Source: Candidatus Rifleibacteriota bacterium (lineage in GTDB: Bacteria; Muiribacteriota; Ozemobacteria; Ozemobacterales; Ozemobacteraceae). Taken from it: DNA of 63,449 bases. The DNA is taken from the NCBI GenBank assembly GCA_012520995.1, contig JAAYNI010000088.1, positions 1 through 63,449 of the forward strand. The letters are read 5' to 3'. This document shows positions 7,225 to 18,700 of this stretch, one piece after another. Each line of letters begins with the position of its first letter. Positions within the stretch are counted from its first letter, which is position 1. The notes below the pieces were generated by a model. It ran no database searches. It was given only the letters and a program-made list of their open reading frames with translations, and was not told where the DNA came from. Made by a program: the position numbers and the translations under genes.

Positions 7225-8040
7225 GTGCTGAACAGCATTTTTCAAGGCATAATTCAGGGTGTTAGCGAATTTTTGCCTGTTTCCAGCTCCGGTCATCTTG
7301 TCCTTTTTCAGCATTTTACTAAGAGCGCTTCCACCGAAAGCAATTTGCTGATGACGGTAATGCTTCACTTGGCGACTCTTTTGGCCGTAATCTATTACTA
7401 CCGAGCCACATTGAAAAAGTTCGTCACGCCTTCCGGTTGGAAAGAGCCTCAGACCAGAAGACTTGCTTTGTTGATTGTTTTTTCAAGTGTTCCTACGGCT
7501 CTGATTGGTTTGTTCTTTCAGGATTACTTTGAGTCTCTTTTTTCCAGTCCTTTGGTGGTTTCGGTAGCTCTTTTTATTACTGGACTTTTGTTGATGTTGG
7601 CTGAAAAAATGTCTGCCAAACTTTCAGCTCAGGAAACTGTTTCGCTTGAAAATATGCCTTTTTGGAAAGGTCTTTTGGTGGGTGTGGCTCAAGGATTGGC
7701 TATTACTCCCGGTATTTCAAGATCAGGTTCCACTCTTTCAGCTGGCTTGTTGCTTAAACTTGATAAAGAGGATGCCGGAAATTTTGCTTTTTTGCTTATG
7801 ATCCCTTCTGTGGGAGGAGCGGCTTTGTTGAAGGGCTTGGCTTTGTTTAATGAGTCTCAGGCGCTTCCTGTTCCCCTCTCTCATCTTTTGGCAGGAATGT
7901 TAGCAGCTGCGGTGAGCGGTTTTTTCTCTTTGAAATTATTGATGCTGTTTATAAAAAAACAGAATCTATCTTATTTTTCTTATTATTTGTTCGCGGTTTC
8001 AACCGTTTCGTTCATATTGATAAAGTTTATGGGGAAGTAA
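7225..8040 (+). CDS. uppP: Undecaprenyl-diphosphatase (UppP/BacA)
   Basis: This integral membrane enzyme dephosphorylates undecaprenyl diphosphate, recycling the lipid carrier for peptidoglycan and other envelope polymers. The family motifs are present: QGVSEFLPVSSSGHLVL near the N-terminus and PGISRSGSTLSAG in the second repeat. About eight hydrophobic helices span the 271 residues, the usual length. The start is GTG 7225, six bases after AGGAGG; a longer in-frame reading from 7153 has no ribosome site and adds an untypical tail. It is followed after four bases by ftsK, so the two are probably co-transcribed. That links carrier recycling to division genes. Confidence 0.95.
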   Translation: MLNSIFQGIIQGVSEFLPVSSSGHLVLFQHFTKSASTESNLLMTVMLHLATLLAVIYYYRATLKKFVTPSGWKEPQTRRLALLIVFSSVPTALIGLFFQDYFESLFSSPLVVSVALFITGLLLMLAEKMSAKLSAQETVSLENMPFWKGLLVGVAQGLAITPGISRSGSTLSAGLLLKLDKEDAGNFAFLLMIPSVGGAALLKGLALFNESQALPVPLSHLLAGMLAAAVSGFFSLKLLMLFIKKQNLSYFSYYLFAVSTVSFILIKFMGK

Positions 8041-8044
8041 AAAC

Positions 8045-10897
8045 ATGGATAACGCAAAGATATTGTTGCCAAGCACTAAAGTGAGAGGCAGAGGTAAAAG
8101 CACTCCCAAAAACCGTAATATTGCCAAAAAAACTAACGGAAACCGACGTAAAAACATTCCGGCGTCCGTTGTAGTGGCGGATGAGAAGCAACGCAATGAA
8201 GCTCTTGGGCTTATTCTCATTGGGTTAAGCGCATTTTCTTTGGCTCTTTTGCATTATATTAGCTCTTCCAAGATTTCTTCATTGGTTAACTTCTTTATAG
8301 TCTACTTTGGCATGGGAGTTTATATATTGCCCTTGCTTGCGTGCATGTTTGGTATTCAAAAGTTTTTCGATCGTGAGTTTGCCAATTTGCCTTGGCGCAT
8401 TCTTGGTATCATAGGAACTATGGTTTCCGGTTTGGCCTTGCTTGGATTGGAAGGCGGAAAATTGGGTGTTTACACCTTTAGATCAGCGGAAAATCTTTTT
8501 GGGGTTATTCCTAGTAAAATTCTGTTTTTTACTCTTTTGACAGCTTCTTTGATATTCGCTTTGGATCTTCTGTATAAAGATGTTTTGGCTTTTCTTGCTA
8601 TGGCAGCCGGCATAGCTATGAGAGTTTTCGTTTTTCTTTGGGAAATGACAATATCTCTTGTCAGCATGACCATAAATGCTACGAAAACAACCGCGGCTTT
8701 TGTTTGTGCCATCTATAATAAGACAAAAGAAGTCTATATGGAGTACAGAGAAGCAAAAATAGCTGAAGAGGCAGAAAAAGCCGAGCAACTTCTCTCTTCT
8801 CCGGCTCCGGCTTTTATGAAAAAACGGGAAGAAGCTAAAACTTCTGTGGAAACATTGAAGGAAAAAGCTTTAAAGAATATGCCTGAAGAAGAGGATGCCA
8901 CAATAGTTGAAGCTTCTCATTCGGATGAAGTTTCTGTTTGTTCAGTTTGTGCTGCTGAGGCTGCTGCTGCGGAAAGCATACCCGAGCCGGAAATTATTCT
9001 TGGAGGGGTTCCGGTTGAGACTCTAATTGCGGCTGAAGCCGAATCTGAAGCCGAGTATGATGAAGATGAGGATGAGGATAGCGGAGAACGTTTGGATGTG
9101 ATGGTTACTTTGGATGAGCGCACTGCTAATCCCATGTTCCTTCGCAAAGAGGTTCTTTCTTCAAAAACGGAATCTTCTCAAAACATGAAAGCTGTAAGCT
9201 TGCCTGTTTCTTCTTCTCATCAAACTTGGAGTGATGAAGTTGCATTGCCTCAAGAAACAACTTCTGTGGAGACTACTCGGAAAGCTGAGGCAGTTAATAA
9301 GTCCGAGGATGTTGTACCAAAAGTTGAACCTCTCAGAAAAATTAGTGAAAGTGAAGATGAAACTGTATATTTGGACGACAACCTTATAGATCTTGAGCTG
9401 AAGAATTTGCCTCAGTCGCCTTCTGAAGAACTTCCCGAAGAGGCTTATGTGAAAGAAGTTATGCTTCCGCCATTGGAACTTTTGATGGTTCCGCCTCCTC
9501 CTAAAGACACGAATGAAGCTAAGTCGGAGCTTTCCGAACAGTCGGCTGCTCTGTTGAAAACTCTTGACGATTTTGGAATTAAAGCTTCAGTGACTGCGAT
9601 AGTTCAGGGGCCGGCTGTTTCGAGATTTGAGTTGAGGCCCGCTCCTGGGGTCAAAGTGAGCAAAATAACCTCTTTGGCGGATGACATAGCTTTGTCATTG
9701 GCTGCGGCTTCAATCAGAATTGAGGCGCCTATTCCTGGTAAGTCCGCTCTTGGAATTGAAATACCAAATAAAAAACCAACTCCGGTTTACTTCTATGATC
9801 TGGTCAAAAATGAAAAATTTTACAATGAGAATGTATTGCTCAATTTGGCTTTGGGAGTAACTATAAACGGCCAGCCTGTATATGCTGATTTGTCAGATAT
9901 GCCGCACTTGCTTATAGCTGGTTCGACAGGCTCCGGAAAGTCTGTTTGCGTTAATACGATAATAGCGAGTATCTTGTTCAGGGCTAGACCTGATGAAGTC
10001 AAATTTATAATGATAGACCCGAAGATGGTTGAGCTTTCCAGTTATAACGGAATACCTCATCTCATATCGCCTGTAGTAACAGATCCCGCGAAAGCTTCCT
10101 CGGCTTTGATGTGGGCGGTGGAGGAAATGACACGCAGATATGAGCTCTTGGCTATGTGTGGCTGTAAAAAGCTTTCAGCTTTTAATGAGCAGATAGACCG
10201 TATAAGAGCCGAAGTGGATCCTGAGCTGAATCCTTTGCCTTACATTGTAATAGTTATTGATGAGCTTGCGGACTTGATGATGACCGCTTCAGCAGAAGTG
10301 GAAAGCTCTATTTGCCGTTTGGCACAGATGGCGAGAGCGGTGGGAATGCATCTGATTATAGCCACTCAGCGGCCTTCTGTTAACGTTCTTACTGGGTTGA
10401 TCAAGGCTAACTTGCCGACAAGAATAGCGTTTTCTGTAACTTCGGTTGTGGACTCCAAAACCATTTTGGATGCAAAGGGTGCCGAAAAGCTTTTGGGCAA
10501 AGGAGATATGCTGTTCATTCCTAAGGGACGCAATAAGCCTTTGAGACTGCAGGGAGCATTTGTTTCCGACAGGGAGCTTATGGATTTGGTAAACTTTGTA
10601 AAAGAGCAAGCTGATCCTGAATATCTGGATATTGAACCCGAAGCTGTAGAGAGCGAGAACGAAGACGATGAAGTCTTGGATGATATGGATCCTGATGAAG
10701 CGCTTGTAATGAAAATCAAGAATTATTTGAGCACTGAAGAAAAAACTTCTACCAGCATGCTACAAAGAAAGTTCAGAATAGGATATAATAGAGCCGCAAG
10801 AATAATGGATAGACTTGAGGAAGAGGGCTTAGTCGCCCCCTCGGACGGTTCTAACAGACGACAGGTTCTTATGGGAAGGAGCAACAGCCAGATATGA
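8045..10897 (+). CDS. ftsK: DNA translocase FtsK/SpoIIIE
   Basis: FtsK pumps chromosomal DNA through the closing division septum. The 950 residues show four N-terminal membrane helices (about residues 55-195), a long acidic and Glu/Ser-rich linker (residues 200-480, including an EYDEDEDEDSGE stretch), and the alpha/beta motor. The motor has Walker A AGSTGSGKS (residues 625-633) and Walker B VIVIDELAD (Asp739-Glu740). The C-terminal gamma winged helix (YNRAARIMDRLEEEGLV) reads polar DNA motifs. The ATG at 8045 follows GGGGAAG. The stop overlaps the start of the giant TPR gene as ATGA, which indicates translational coupling. It is a complete, intact protein. Confidence 0.96.
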   Translation: MDNAKILLPSTKVRGRGKSTPKNRNIAKKTNGNRRKNIPASVVVADEKQRNEALGLILIGLSAFSLALLHYISSSKISSLVNFFIVYFGMGVYILPLLACMFGIQKFFDREFANLPWRILGIIGTMVSGLALLGLEGGKLGVYTFRSAENLFGVIPSKILFFTLLTASLIFALDLLYKDVLAFLAMAAGIAMRVFVFLWEMTISLVSMTINATKTTAAFVCAIYNKTKEVYMEYREAKIAEEAEKAEQLLSSPAPAFMKKREEAKTSVETLKEKALKNMPEEEDATIVEASHSDEVSVCSVCAAEAAAAESIPEPEIILGGVPVETLIAAEAESEAEYDEDEDEDSGERLDVMVTLDERTANPMFLRKEVLSSKTESSQNMKAVSLPVSSSHQTWSDEVALPQETTSVETTRKAEAVNKSEDVVPKVEPLRKISESEDETVYLDDNLIDLELKNLPQSPSEELPEEAYVKEVMLPPLELLMVPPPPKDTNEAKSELSEQSAALLKTLDDFGIKASVTAIVQGPAVSRFELRPAPGVKVSKITSLADDIALSLAAASIRIEAPIPGKSALGIEIPNKKPTPVYFYDLVKNEKFYNENVLLNLALGVTINGQPVYADLSDMPHLLIAGSTGSGKSVCVNTIIASILFRARPDEVKFIMIDPKMVELSSYNGIPHLISPVVTDPAKASSALMWAVEEMTRRYELLAMCGCKKLSAFNEQIDRIRAEVDPELNPLPYIVIVIDELADLMMTASAEVESSICRLAQMARAVGMHLIIATQRPSVNVLTGLIKANLPTRIAFSVTSVVDSKTILDAKGAEKLLGKGDMLFIPKGRNKPLRLQGAFVSDRELMDLVNFVKEQADPEYLDIEPEAVESENEDDEVLDDMDPDEALVMKIKNYLSTEEKTSTSMLQRKFRIGYNRAARIMDRLEEEGLVAPSDGSNRRQVLMGRSNSQI

Positions 10898-13800
10898 TGA
10901 AAGAAATGTGTCCTTTTTTGAAATTGGACAAGACCCTGGACGCTAAGGAGAGCAACTGCTTGGAAGACAAGTGCATGTTCTATGACAGCATGGACTCAGT
11001 CTGTCTTTTCAATACAATAGGAATAGCTTCCAAGCAGTATCTTGAATCTCTTAAGAAAATGGCTGTGACCAATGAGTTGCTTGCCTTTAAAGAGCGCTGT
11101 GCGGATTACAGTGAAAAAGAAAAGCGCGAGTCACTCAATATTTTCAGAAGCCGAGCTTTTATCAAAAAGAATGCAGGGCAGCTGGAAGAAGCTTTGATTG
11201 ACTATCGCAAGGCTTTATTGTTGGCTCCAAATGATCCTGAGCTCAACAGCTCTCTTGGTGAAATATATGGTATGAGAGAGCACTCTGACGAAGCTATAGC
11301 TTCCTATAGGCATGCAATAGAGGCTGATAAAAGGAATGTGGAAAATTGGATTCGCCTTATATTGCAATACAAGCATTTTAATAATACTTTTCCTGACGCT
11401 GCGGAACGAAACAAAAACTTTATGGAATCACTTTATCTGGAACTTGAAGAGTGCCAAGATGAAGAGCTGGAAAAGTGTGTCAAGGCTTATGCGATTCTAA
11501 TTCTTCATTCTCTGGATGAAGAAGCTTTCAAAAAAGAGCGAGCAGAAGCAAAGAAGCTTTTGGACGAAATTCTTAAGAAAAATGAGGCTCACATTTTCGC
11601 TGCTTTGGCTTTGAAAGACATTTTTCTTTATGAAGGGAACTTCAAGTCTGCAGTCAAGGTTCTCGAAAAGTCCTTGGTTCTCAACAAAGATAATACACGT
11701 CTTAGCTTTGAGTTGGGAGAGTGTTATCTTATAGATTATATAACCGGGAAAAACACTTCAAAAGATTCGCTTTCAGCAGCCAAACGTTATTATAATGATG
11801 TTTTGTCGCAAGATAAAAGTCATGCGTTGGCTTACTTCAGACTTGCTTATATCAACGAACAGAACGCTCTTTATACTGATGCGGTCGATTACTATTCCAA
11901 GGGACTTGCGATTAATCCTATAAACTCATTTGCTGTTTTCAGGCTTGGGAAAATCCACAAGCTGATGGGGGTGAGCGAGGTTGCTGTAAAATATTTTAAA
12001 CAGGTTATTGAGCTTTCTAAGAATCATTTGACCTCCCTTTATCAAGAAGGCTATCTGTTTAATAAAACTGAGTTTTTCAGGAATACGGCAGTTTTGGATG
12101 CTTGGCTTGAACTAGGCGAAATTTATGAGAGAAAAAGACAGTATTCGTTGGCTGGCGAAGCCTACGACAACGCATTGCTGATTGACAAGAAAAGCACTGC
12201 CGCAACTGTGCGAAAGATCTCTTTGTTTAAACTTAACAACGAAACAAAGCTGGACGCTGAAGATATTTTTGATTCTTTCATAGATAAATATCGCAATATT
12301 GCTATGACTGATTTTCAAAATCCTATGGCTCATTTTGCTCATGCCTACGCATGTCAGATTTTCCCGACAACTGTTGCCGCAAAAAAAGAAGAGCGTGTCG
12401 AAGAAGCTATGAGCGGTTATCAGATGGCAATCAACCTTGATGCTTCTTTTAAACAGGCTTATTGGGGATTAAAAGACACCTATATGCAGATTCTTGAAGA
12501 GGGCGAGCCTCTTTATGAGCAGGCTCTTTCGATAGCTTCTCAAGCCATAAATTTAGACCCGGCAGATCCGCAGGGGTATTATGAGTTAGGCGACGTGTAT
12601 TGCAAAATGGGCGATATTGACAAGGCTGCGGAATACATGAAGCAGGCTATTGATAAAGATCAAGGATATATTAAGGCTTACTTCATGCTCGCTTCTTTCA
12701 AGAGGAAGCAAGGTGAGTTGCGAGATGCCATACGTTTGTATCAAGAAGTTATACGTATCAATCCCAACTTGGCTAAGGCATACTCAAAGCTTGGTTTGCT
12801 GTATGTTGATTTGAATGAAGATGATAAGGCTAATGCTAATCTTCAAAAGGCTGTGGAGCTGGACTTTGAATTAGCGGAAGCTCACTTGGCTATAGGCAAG
12901 CTGGCTTTTGATAATCAAGATAATGATTTGGCTAAACTCAGATTTGAGAAAGCCGCGGAACTGGATCCTGATTCATCTGAACCCCTCAGATACTTAGGCT
13001 TGATAGCATGGAGAAAGTTTGACCTTCCTCTTGCGGAGTCCTATTTGAAAAAGGCGATCGGGCTTGCTAAAAATCCAGCGGAAGCTCAATATGAATTGGC
13101 TGAGATTTATGTGGAATCTGAAAAATGGTTGCCTGCTAAAGAACTTTTGATTGACTTGCTTGAGCTTGAGCCTGAAAACTTGGATGCTCTTTTGCTTGCC
13201 GCAAAAGTAGCAGAAGAACTTTCTGAACATTCAGAAGCGGAAGCTTTCTATATGAGAGCTACAAACGCAGACAGCTCGTGCGCAAGAGCTCATGAAGGTT
13301 TGGCTAAGCTCTATGATGCAACTTCGCAATTCTATAAGGCTGAAGAAGAATACTCGAAACTCTTGGAAATTGAGCCGCAAAATATTGATGCTTATATGTC
13401 CTTGGCGAGAATCTATCTCAGCAGAGACTTGCGGGATAAAGCGGAAAGAGTTCTTAAAGCCGCTTTGCGTCAAGATGAAACTGTTTTTGAAGCTTATCTT
13501 GAACTTGCAAGAATTAATTCTGCTAGCGACTTTCTTGAAGATGCGGTTGAAAACTATGTTAAGGCAGCTGCTCTCAGAGACGGCGCGCCTCAGGTGCACC
13601 TCGAACTTGGAAATGTCTATAAACGTTTGGATGATACCCAAAAAGCGGCTGAATCCTATGAGAAAGCTTTGGAGCTGGATCCTTCAATGGTCGAGGCTCT
13701 CTCAAATCTTTCTGAAATTTACATTTACAATGAGCGCACGACAGAAGCCGCTTCTTGCTTGAAAAAGCTTCTTGAACTGGAGCCTTCTGATTCTATCGCA

Positions 13801-15738
13801 AGATTCAGGTTGGCAGAAACCTACTATAGAAGCGGGCAACTAGAAATGGCTATCGACGAATATCTCAAAGTTGCTGAAATGGATCCCGACAGAAGCGATG
13901 CTTTCGCGAGACTTGGTTCCATATACTTCTCCTTGGAAGAATGGGAAAATGCCGCTTTGTACTATGGCAAACTGCTAGAGACCGATCCTGGCAATGCTTC
14001 CGTGCGCTTTGAGCTGGGTAAAGTTTATGATCATCTTAATCGCTTGACGGACGCTCTTAAAGAATTTGAGTTGGCTCTCAAGCATGAACCCGGAAATGCT
14101 CAGATACTAACTCAGATCGGCTTGATATACAGAAAACAGGGCGATCCTGATATGGCTATTACCAAGTTCTTGCAATCAATTAAGTTGGATGCTTCCGATC
14201 CTCTGCCTCATATGGAACTGGGAATGGCTTATATAAACAAGGGCAGAGTCGATAAGGCTATTTCCGCTTTCAAAGATGCTTTAAAACATGATCCTGATAA
14301 TATGCAGGTTACTTCAGAGCTTGCAAAAGCCTATTCGGGGCAGGGTATGATCGATGAGGCTATAGAAGCTTATAAAAAGCTTATTGCTTTGGATCCTCAA
14401 AATGCTGCTGCTCATTATGAGTTTGGCTTAGTCTGCTCTTCCAGAGGACTCTATGATGAAGCGATAGAAGAGTTCAGAAAAGTAATCTCAATAGATGAAA
14501 AACATGACAGGGCTCGTCTGGAGCTTGCTCGTTTGTTGAGAAATACTGGTGAGACGGATGAAGCTATCAAAGAATACAGAGAAGCTATCAATTTAGCTCC
14601 TGAGAAAGTTTCCGCTTATTATGAGCTCGGCGATGTCTATTTCAACATGGAAAAAGACGAAGAAGCTCAGGAAATGTTTGAAAAGACCTTGGAGCTTGAA
14701 GAAGACTATGTGGATGCGTATAGCAAGCTTGCTAAGATTTACCACAACTTTGAAAAGTGGGAAGAAGCAGAGCAATATTTCTCCAAAGCAGTCGATGCAG
14801 GGGTTGGCAACTACGATATCTATAAGCTGCTGGGCGAAGCCAGTGAAAACCTTGGTCAGTCGGAGAAAGCTATAAAGGCGTTTGAAGCGGCTTTGTCCTA
14901 TAAGCCTGGTGACTTGAGCATAATCTATAAACTGGGCGCTCAATATAAGACAGCAGGCAGCTATGATAAGATGATCGATATGTACAAAGCGGCTATTAAG
15001 GATTCTCCTCAGAATGCTCTCTTCAACTTTGAATTGGGAGAAGCATACAGAGGCAAGGGTGAAATTGATAAGGCAATAGCCAGTTATGAGGCGGCTTTAA
15101 GGCTTAATGAGAACCTCTTGGAGTGCATTTACAATCTCGGCGAACTTCTCTGGGAAAATAATGACTATGACAAGATTATAAGTCTCTACAAACGGGCAAT
15201 TAACAGATATCCTACAAATGCCAAAGCTCACTTTGAACTTGGCAAAGCGTACTATAAAAAACTTTCAGTTTCTGATGCGATAGATGAATTCAAAAAAGTA
15301 ATCAATCTTGACTCTAATCATAAAGAGGTTTACTTTGAGCTAGGCAAACTGTATTCTGAGAATGGAATGTTTGAAGAGGCTGTACCCGTTTTACGTAAAT
15401 CAGTTAAAAAAGATCCTGATAACGGCGAGGCTTACTTCATGCTCGCAAAGGCTCTCGAGTCGTCTGGCAAAGCAAATGAAGCCACAGAGGCTTATCTCAT
15501 GGCAAAGGGCAGAATGGAAGAAGCTAACTATGACATACTCCTGAGGGTAGGCGAGGATCATCTGAACAAAGAAGAGTATAATGAAGCCGTGAAGGAATTG
15601 GAAAAAGCGGCTACATTTGAAGAGGCCACTTCCGTTGTTTATTTCCTTTTGGGAAAAGCTTACAGAGCAATAGGCGAAACAGAAAAAGCTATAGAAGCTT
15701 TGGATAAAGCTGACAAAATGCTTGAAGTGGGTAAGTGA
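10894..15738 (+). CDS. Giant TPR protein with N-terminal four-cysteine cluster (1614 aa)
   Basis: From about residue 85 to the end the protein is an almost unbroken array of tetratricopeptide repeats, roughly forty by length. Recurrent units resemble AIxAYKKAIxLDPxNAxAHYELGxVY. TPR arrays bind partner proteins. There is no signal peptide or membrane span, so it should be cytoplasmic. The first 40 residues are different and hold four cysteines at 6, 22, 27 and 37, a possible Zn or Fe-S site. The start ATG overlaps the ftsK stop (ATGA), with AAGGAG about 14 bases upstream; an ATG one codon on is equally possible. The next gene encodes a second giant TPR protein. No function can be assigned; a scaffold for division or envelope assembly is a guess from context. 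Confidence 0.9.
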   Translation: MMKEMCPFLKLDKTLDAKESNCLEDKCMFYDSMDSVCLFNTIGIASKQYLESLKKMAVTNELLAFKERCADYSEKEKRESLNIFRSRAFIKKNAGQLEEALIDYRKALLLAPNDPELNSSLGEIYGMREHSDEAIASYRHAIEADKRNVENWIRLILQYKHFNNTFPDAAERNKNFMESLYLELEECQDEELEKCVKAYAILILHSLDEEAFKKERAEAKKLLDEILKKNEAHIFAALALKDIFLYEGNFKSAVKVLEKSLVLNKDNTRLSFELGECYLIDYITGKNTSKDSLSAAKRYYNDVLSQDKSHALAYFRLAYINEQNALYTDAVDYYSKGLAINPINSFAVFRLGKIHKLMGVSEVAVKYFKQVIELSKNHLTSLYQEGYLFNKTEFFRNTAVLDAWLELGEIYERKRQYSLAGEAYDNALLIDKKSTAATVRKISLFKLNNETKLDAEDIFDSFIDKYRNIAMTDFQNPMAHFAHAYACQIFPTTVAAKKEERVEEAMSGYQMAINLDASFKQAYWGLKDTYMQILEEGEPLYEQALSIASQAINLDPADPQGYYELGDVYCKMGDIDKAAEYMKQAIDKDQGYIKAYFMLASFKRKQGELRDAIRLYQEVIRINPNLAKAYSKLGLLYVDLNEDDKANANLQKAVELDFELAEAHLAIGKLAFDNQDNDLAKLRFEKAAELDPDSSEPLRYLGLIAWRKFDLPLAESYLKKAIGLAKNPAEAQYELAEIYVESEKWLPAKELLIDLLELEPENLDALLLAAKVAEELSEHSEAEAFYMRATNADSSCARAHEGLAKLYDATSQFYKAEEEYSKLLEIEPQNIDAYMSLARIYLSRDLRDKAERVLKAALRQDETVFEAYLELARINSASDFLEDAVENYVKAAALRDGAPQVHLELGNVYKRLDDTQKAAESYEKALELDPSMVEALSNLSEIYIYNERTTEAASCLKKLLELEPSDSIARFRLAETYYRSGQLEMAIDEYLKVAEMDPDRSDAFARLGSIYFSLEEWENAALYYGKLLETDPGNASVRFELGKVYDHLNRLTDALKEFELALKHEPGNAQILTQIGLIYRKQGDPDMAITKFLQSIKLDASDPLPHMELGMAYINKGRVDKAISAFKDALKHDPDNMQVTSELAKAYSGQGMIDEAIEAYKKLIALDPQNAAAHYEFGLVCSSRGLYDEAIEEFRKVISIDEKHDRARLELARLLRNTGETDEAIKEYREAINLAPEKVSAYYELGDVYFNMEKDEEAQEMFEKTLELEEDYVDAYSKLAKIYHNFEKWEEAEQYFSKAVDAGVGNYDIYKLLGEASENLGQSEKAIKAFEAALSYKPGDLSIIYKLGAQYKTAGSYDKMIDMYKAAIKDSPQNALFNFELGEAYRGKGEIDKAIASYEAALRLNENLLECIYNLGELLWENNDYDKIISLYKRAINRYPTNAKAHFELGKAYYKKLSVSDAIDEFKKVINLDSNHKEVYFELGKLYSENGMFEEAVPVLRKSVKKDPDNGEAYFMLAKALESSGKANEATEAYLMAKGRMEEANYDILLRVGEDHLNKEEYNEAVKELEKAATFEEATSVVYFLLGKAYRAIGETEKAIEALDKADKMLEVGK

Positions 15739-15778
15739 TTGTTGTATATAAATAAGACAAATTTAAGGAGTCAGCTGG

Positions 15779-18700
15779 ATGGTTAATCGCTGGGAGATTC
15801 TCTTTGAAAAGGGACAGGCTCTCTACGAGATGGGAGTGTATGAGAAGGCTTGCAATACCTTTGAAGAGGTTTTGCAAGAAAAGCCTGACAGCCTCAAAGT
15901 GCTGAACCTGCTTGTTTCTTGCTATGAAAACATGGGTGATACTGAGAGGGCTCTCGGCTGTCTCCAAAAGATGTCCGACTTGGCTCCTGACAACGCAGAG
16001 TATCCCGTTGCTTTGGCAGATATGGCTATTGCTGCAGGTGACAAAGAAAGCGCAGCCAGCGCCTATGAAAAGGTTTTGGAGCTGGAGCCAGCCAACAACG
16101 ATATAAGATATAAACTTGCTGTTATGTACAGTGAGATGAGTCTTTATGACAATGCGGAGAGACACTTTGCGGCAATTTTGGAGAAAGATGCTGAAAACTC
16201 TAAGGCTTTAAGAGCTTTAGGACAAATTGAAGCTTCTTCCGGAGACGTAGAGAAGGCGATAGAACTTTATACCAAAGCTTTGGAGACTGATCCGGATAAT
16301 GCTTCCTTGCACATTGAACTGGCCGATGTTTATGAGCTTGCTGGCCGTTACAATGATGCTATGATGGAATACAAAAAGGCGGAATATCTTGATCCTGACA
16401 ATGCGGATGTGCATTTTAAACTCGCTAAAGATCTTGAAGCCAAGGGAAAGTTTTCTGAAGCCTTAGAAAAATATCAAGCGATCAAAGAGCTGGATCCTGA
16501 CAATGTAGAGCTTTATTACAGGTGCGGACAGCTTTATAAGCGTCTGGGGAAAAATTCTGAAGCTCAGGCTGAATTTGAGCGGATTGTTACAATGAAACCG
16601 GATTGGCTTGAGATACGCTATGAATTGGCTGGTTTTTACGGAGAAAACGGTCAATATGACCTCCAGCTTAAAGAATATGAAGCCATAGCTAAGCAAGGAA
16701 CGCCTTCGCCAGATATTCTGATGAATTTGGCAGCTTCATATGCGGCAAACGGTGAACTAGACACAGCTATAGAATCCTATAAGCGTGTTCTTGAAAGCGA
16801 ACCTGAAAACTTTGAGGTTTATGAGCAAATCTATCAGATTGTTCAAGCCGGCGGTGATATTAATCTCTGCTTCGATGTTGTTGAGGCACTTCATGAGATG
16901 AATCCTGAAGACGAGGATGTGATTCTGCTTCTGGCTCGCAGCTATGCAGCCAATGGTATGACAGAGGAAGCTAATGCTTACTATGCGAAGCTTTTGGAAA
17001 TATCTCCGAACCGAACTGACATAAAAGGCGAAATGCGCGAAATCTACAGGCGCAAAAATATGCCTCATGAAGAATTGCAAGCAGTAAAAGCTATTCTCGA
17101 AACCGATCCTGATAACATTGAAATGCTTGAGGAGCAGATGGGTCTTGAAGTCAGGCTTGGCAGGGAAAGAGAAGCCTTGGTTACCGCAAACCGTCTGATT
17201 TCCTTAGATGAAACTGCTGCAAGATACGTGGATCTTGGAAAGCTTTATCTTAAGCTTTCTATGTTTCAAGATTCTGAAAATGTTCTTAAACAGGCCTTAC
17301 GTGTTGATCCCGACGATTTATCGCCTCACTTTTTATTGGCTGACATATTTAAACGTTCAGGGAAAATCGAAGAAGCCCAAAATTCTTATGAAATAATTAC
17401 TAAGACTAATCCAGATGACATAAAAGCTTATGTAGAGTTGGGCAAAATTTATAAAAATGCCGGCAGAGTCAGAGACTATATAGACACTTTGCAGAAAGCT
17501 GCTGATTTGGGTTCTACCTCTCCGCAAATTTATTTGGAGCTTGGCAGCCAGTTGCTTTTCACTGGAGATGAAGCGGAAGGTTTGGCTGCTATAGAGAAAG
17601 CCAAGGAGCTTGGCGAAAATTCTGCCGAAATTTTGCGACAAGCTGTTGATGTTTATTTGCTTCGCAGACATCCGCAAGAAGCCTTGAACGATTTAGGTAT
17701 GCTTTTGCAGGAAGATCCGACAAATATAACTGTATATTTGAAAATAGCCGAAGTTTACAAAAATAACGGCATGACGGATGAATCCATGCAAATCTTGGAG
17801 AGAGCCAAAGAAATTGAGCCCGGAAACAGAGACGTTCTTCTCTGTATTGCTCGTTTGCATATTGACAGCGGAAATCATAACGAAGCTATTGACCTTCTGA
17901 AGAGCATGCGTCAGACTCAAGAGTCAGACAACCGTATCGATATTCTGGTTTCCAAGGCTTATGTGGGCTTGGGCGATCACGAAATGGCTATAATGGAACT
18001 TAAAAATCTGATTGCCAAAGATGAAAACGATCTTGATGCCAAATTAGAACTGGGAAGAGTTTATTCTATTTGCAATATGGCTGACCAAGCCATAATGGCT
18101 TTCAAGTCCATTATCGAAGAACAGAACGACTACGCAGCCGCATATGTGGAGTTGGGCAAAGTTCATTTGAAAATGGCCAACGACTATGATGACCAGACTG
18201 TTTTGCAGACTGCCATTGAAGATTTCAGAACTGCGATTTCTCTCGATCCTGAAGCTGTAGAGGCTTATTTTAATCTCGGTGTTATTCACTATGACATGCA
18301 AGATATAGATAAATCTCTCGAAGCTTTTAACAAGGTTTTGGAACTGGATCCTTTCAATGAAGAAGCCAACGATTATGCAGGAAGACTTATTGCTTCCAAG
18401 ACTGAAAGCCAAGTTAATTACTCTATTAAGCAGGCAAGGCTTTGCGTTGAGCGCGGCATGATGAAGAATGCCATACTTGAATATGAAAATGCCTTGAGAT
18501 TGCAGCCGGAAAATCACATAGCATGGTTTGAACTTGGCACTACCAAAATGCAATTGCAAGAGTATGATGCTGCCGTAGAAGATCTCCAGAAATCTAAAGA
18601 GCTCAATTCTGAGCAGCCGGAGACATATGTTTGTCTCGCTCAGATCTACAGGGAAACAGACAGAGTCGATGAGGCTGCTATGGAACTTCAAGACTTGCTT

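Noticed and set aside
13292-13762. A 156-codon plus-strand frame inside the first giant TPR gene
   Set aside because: It is the same strand in another phase of the TPR repeats, with no start signal; a shadow.
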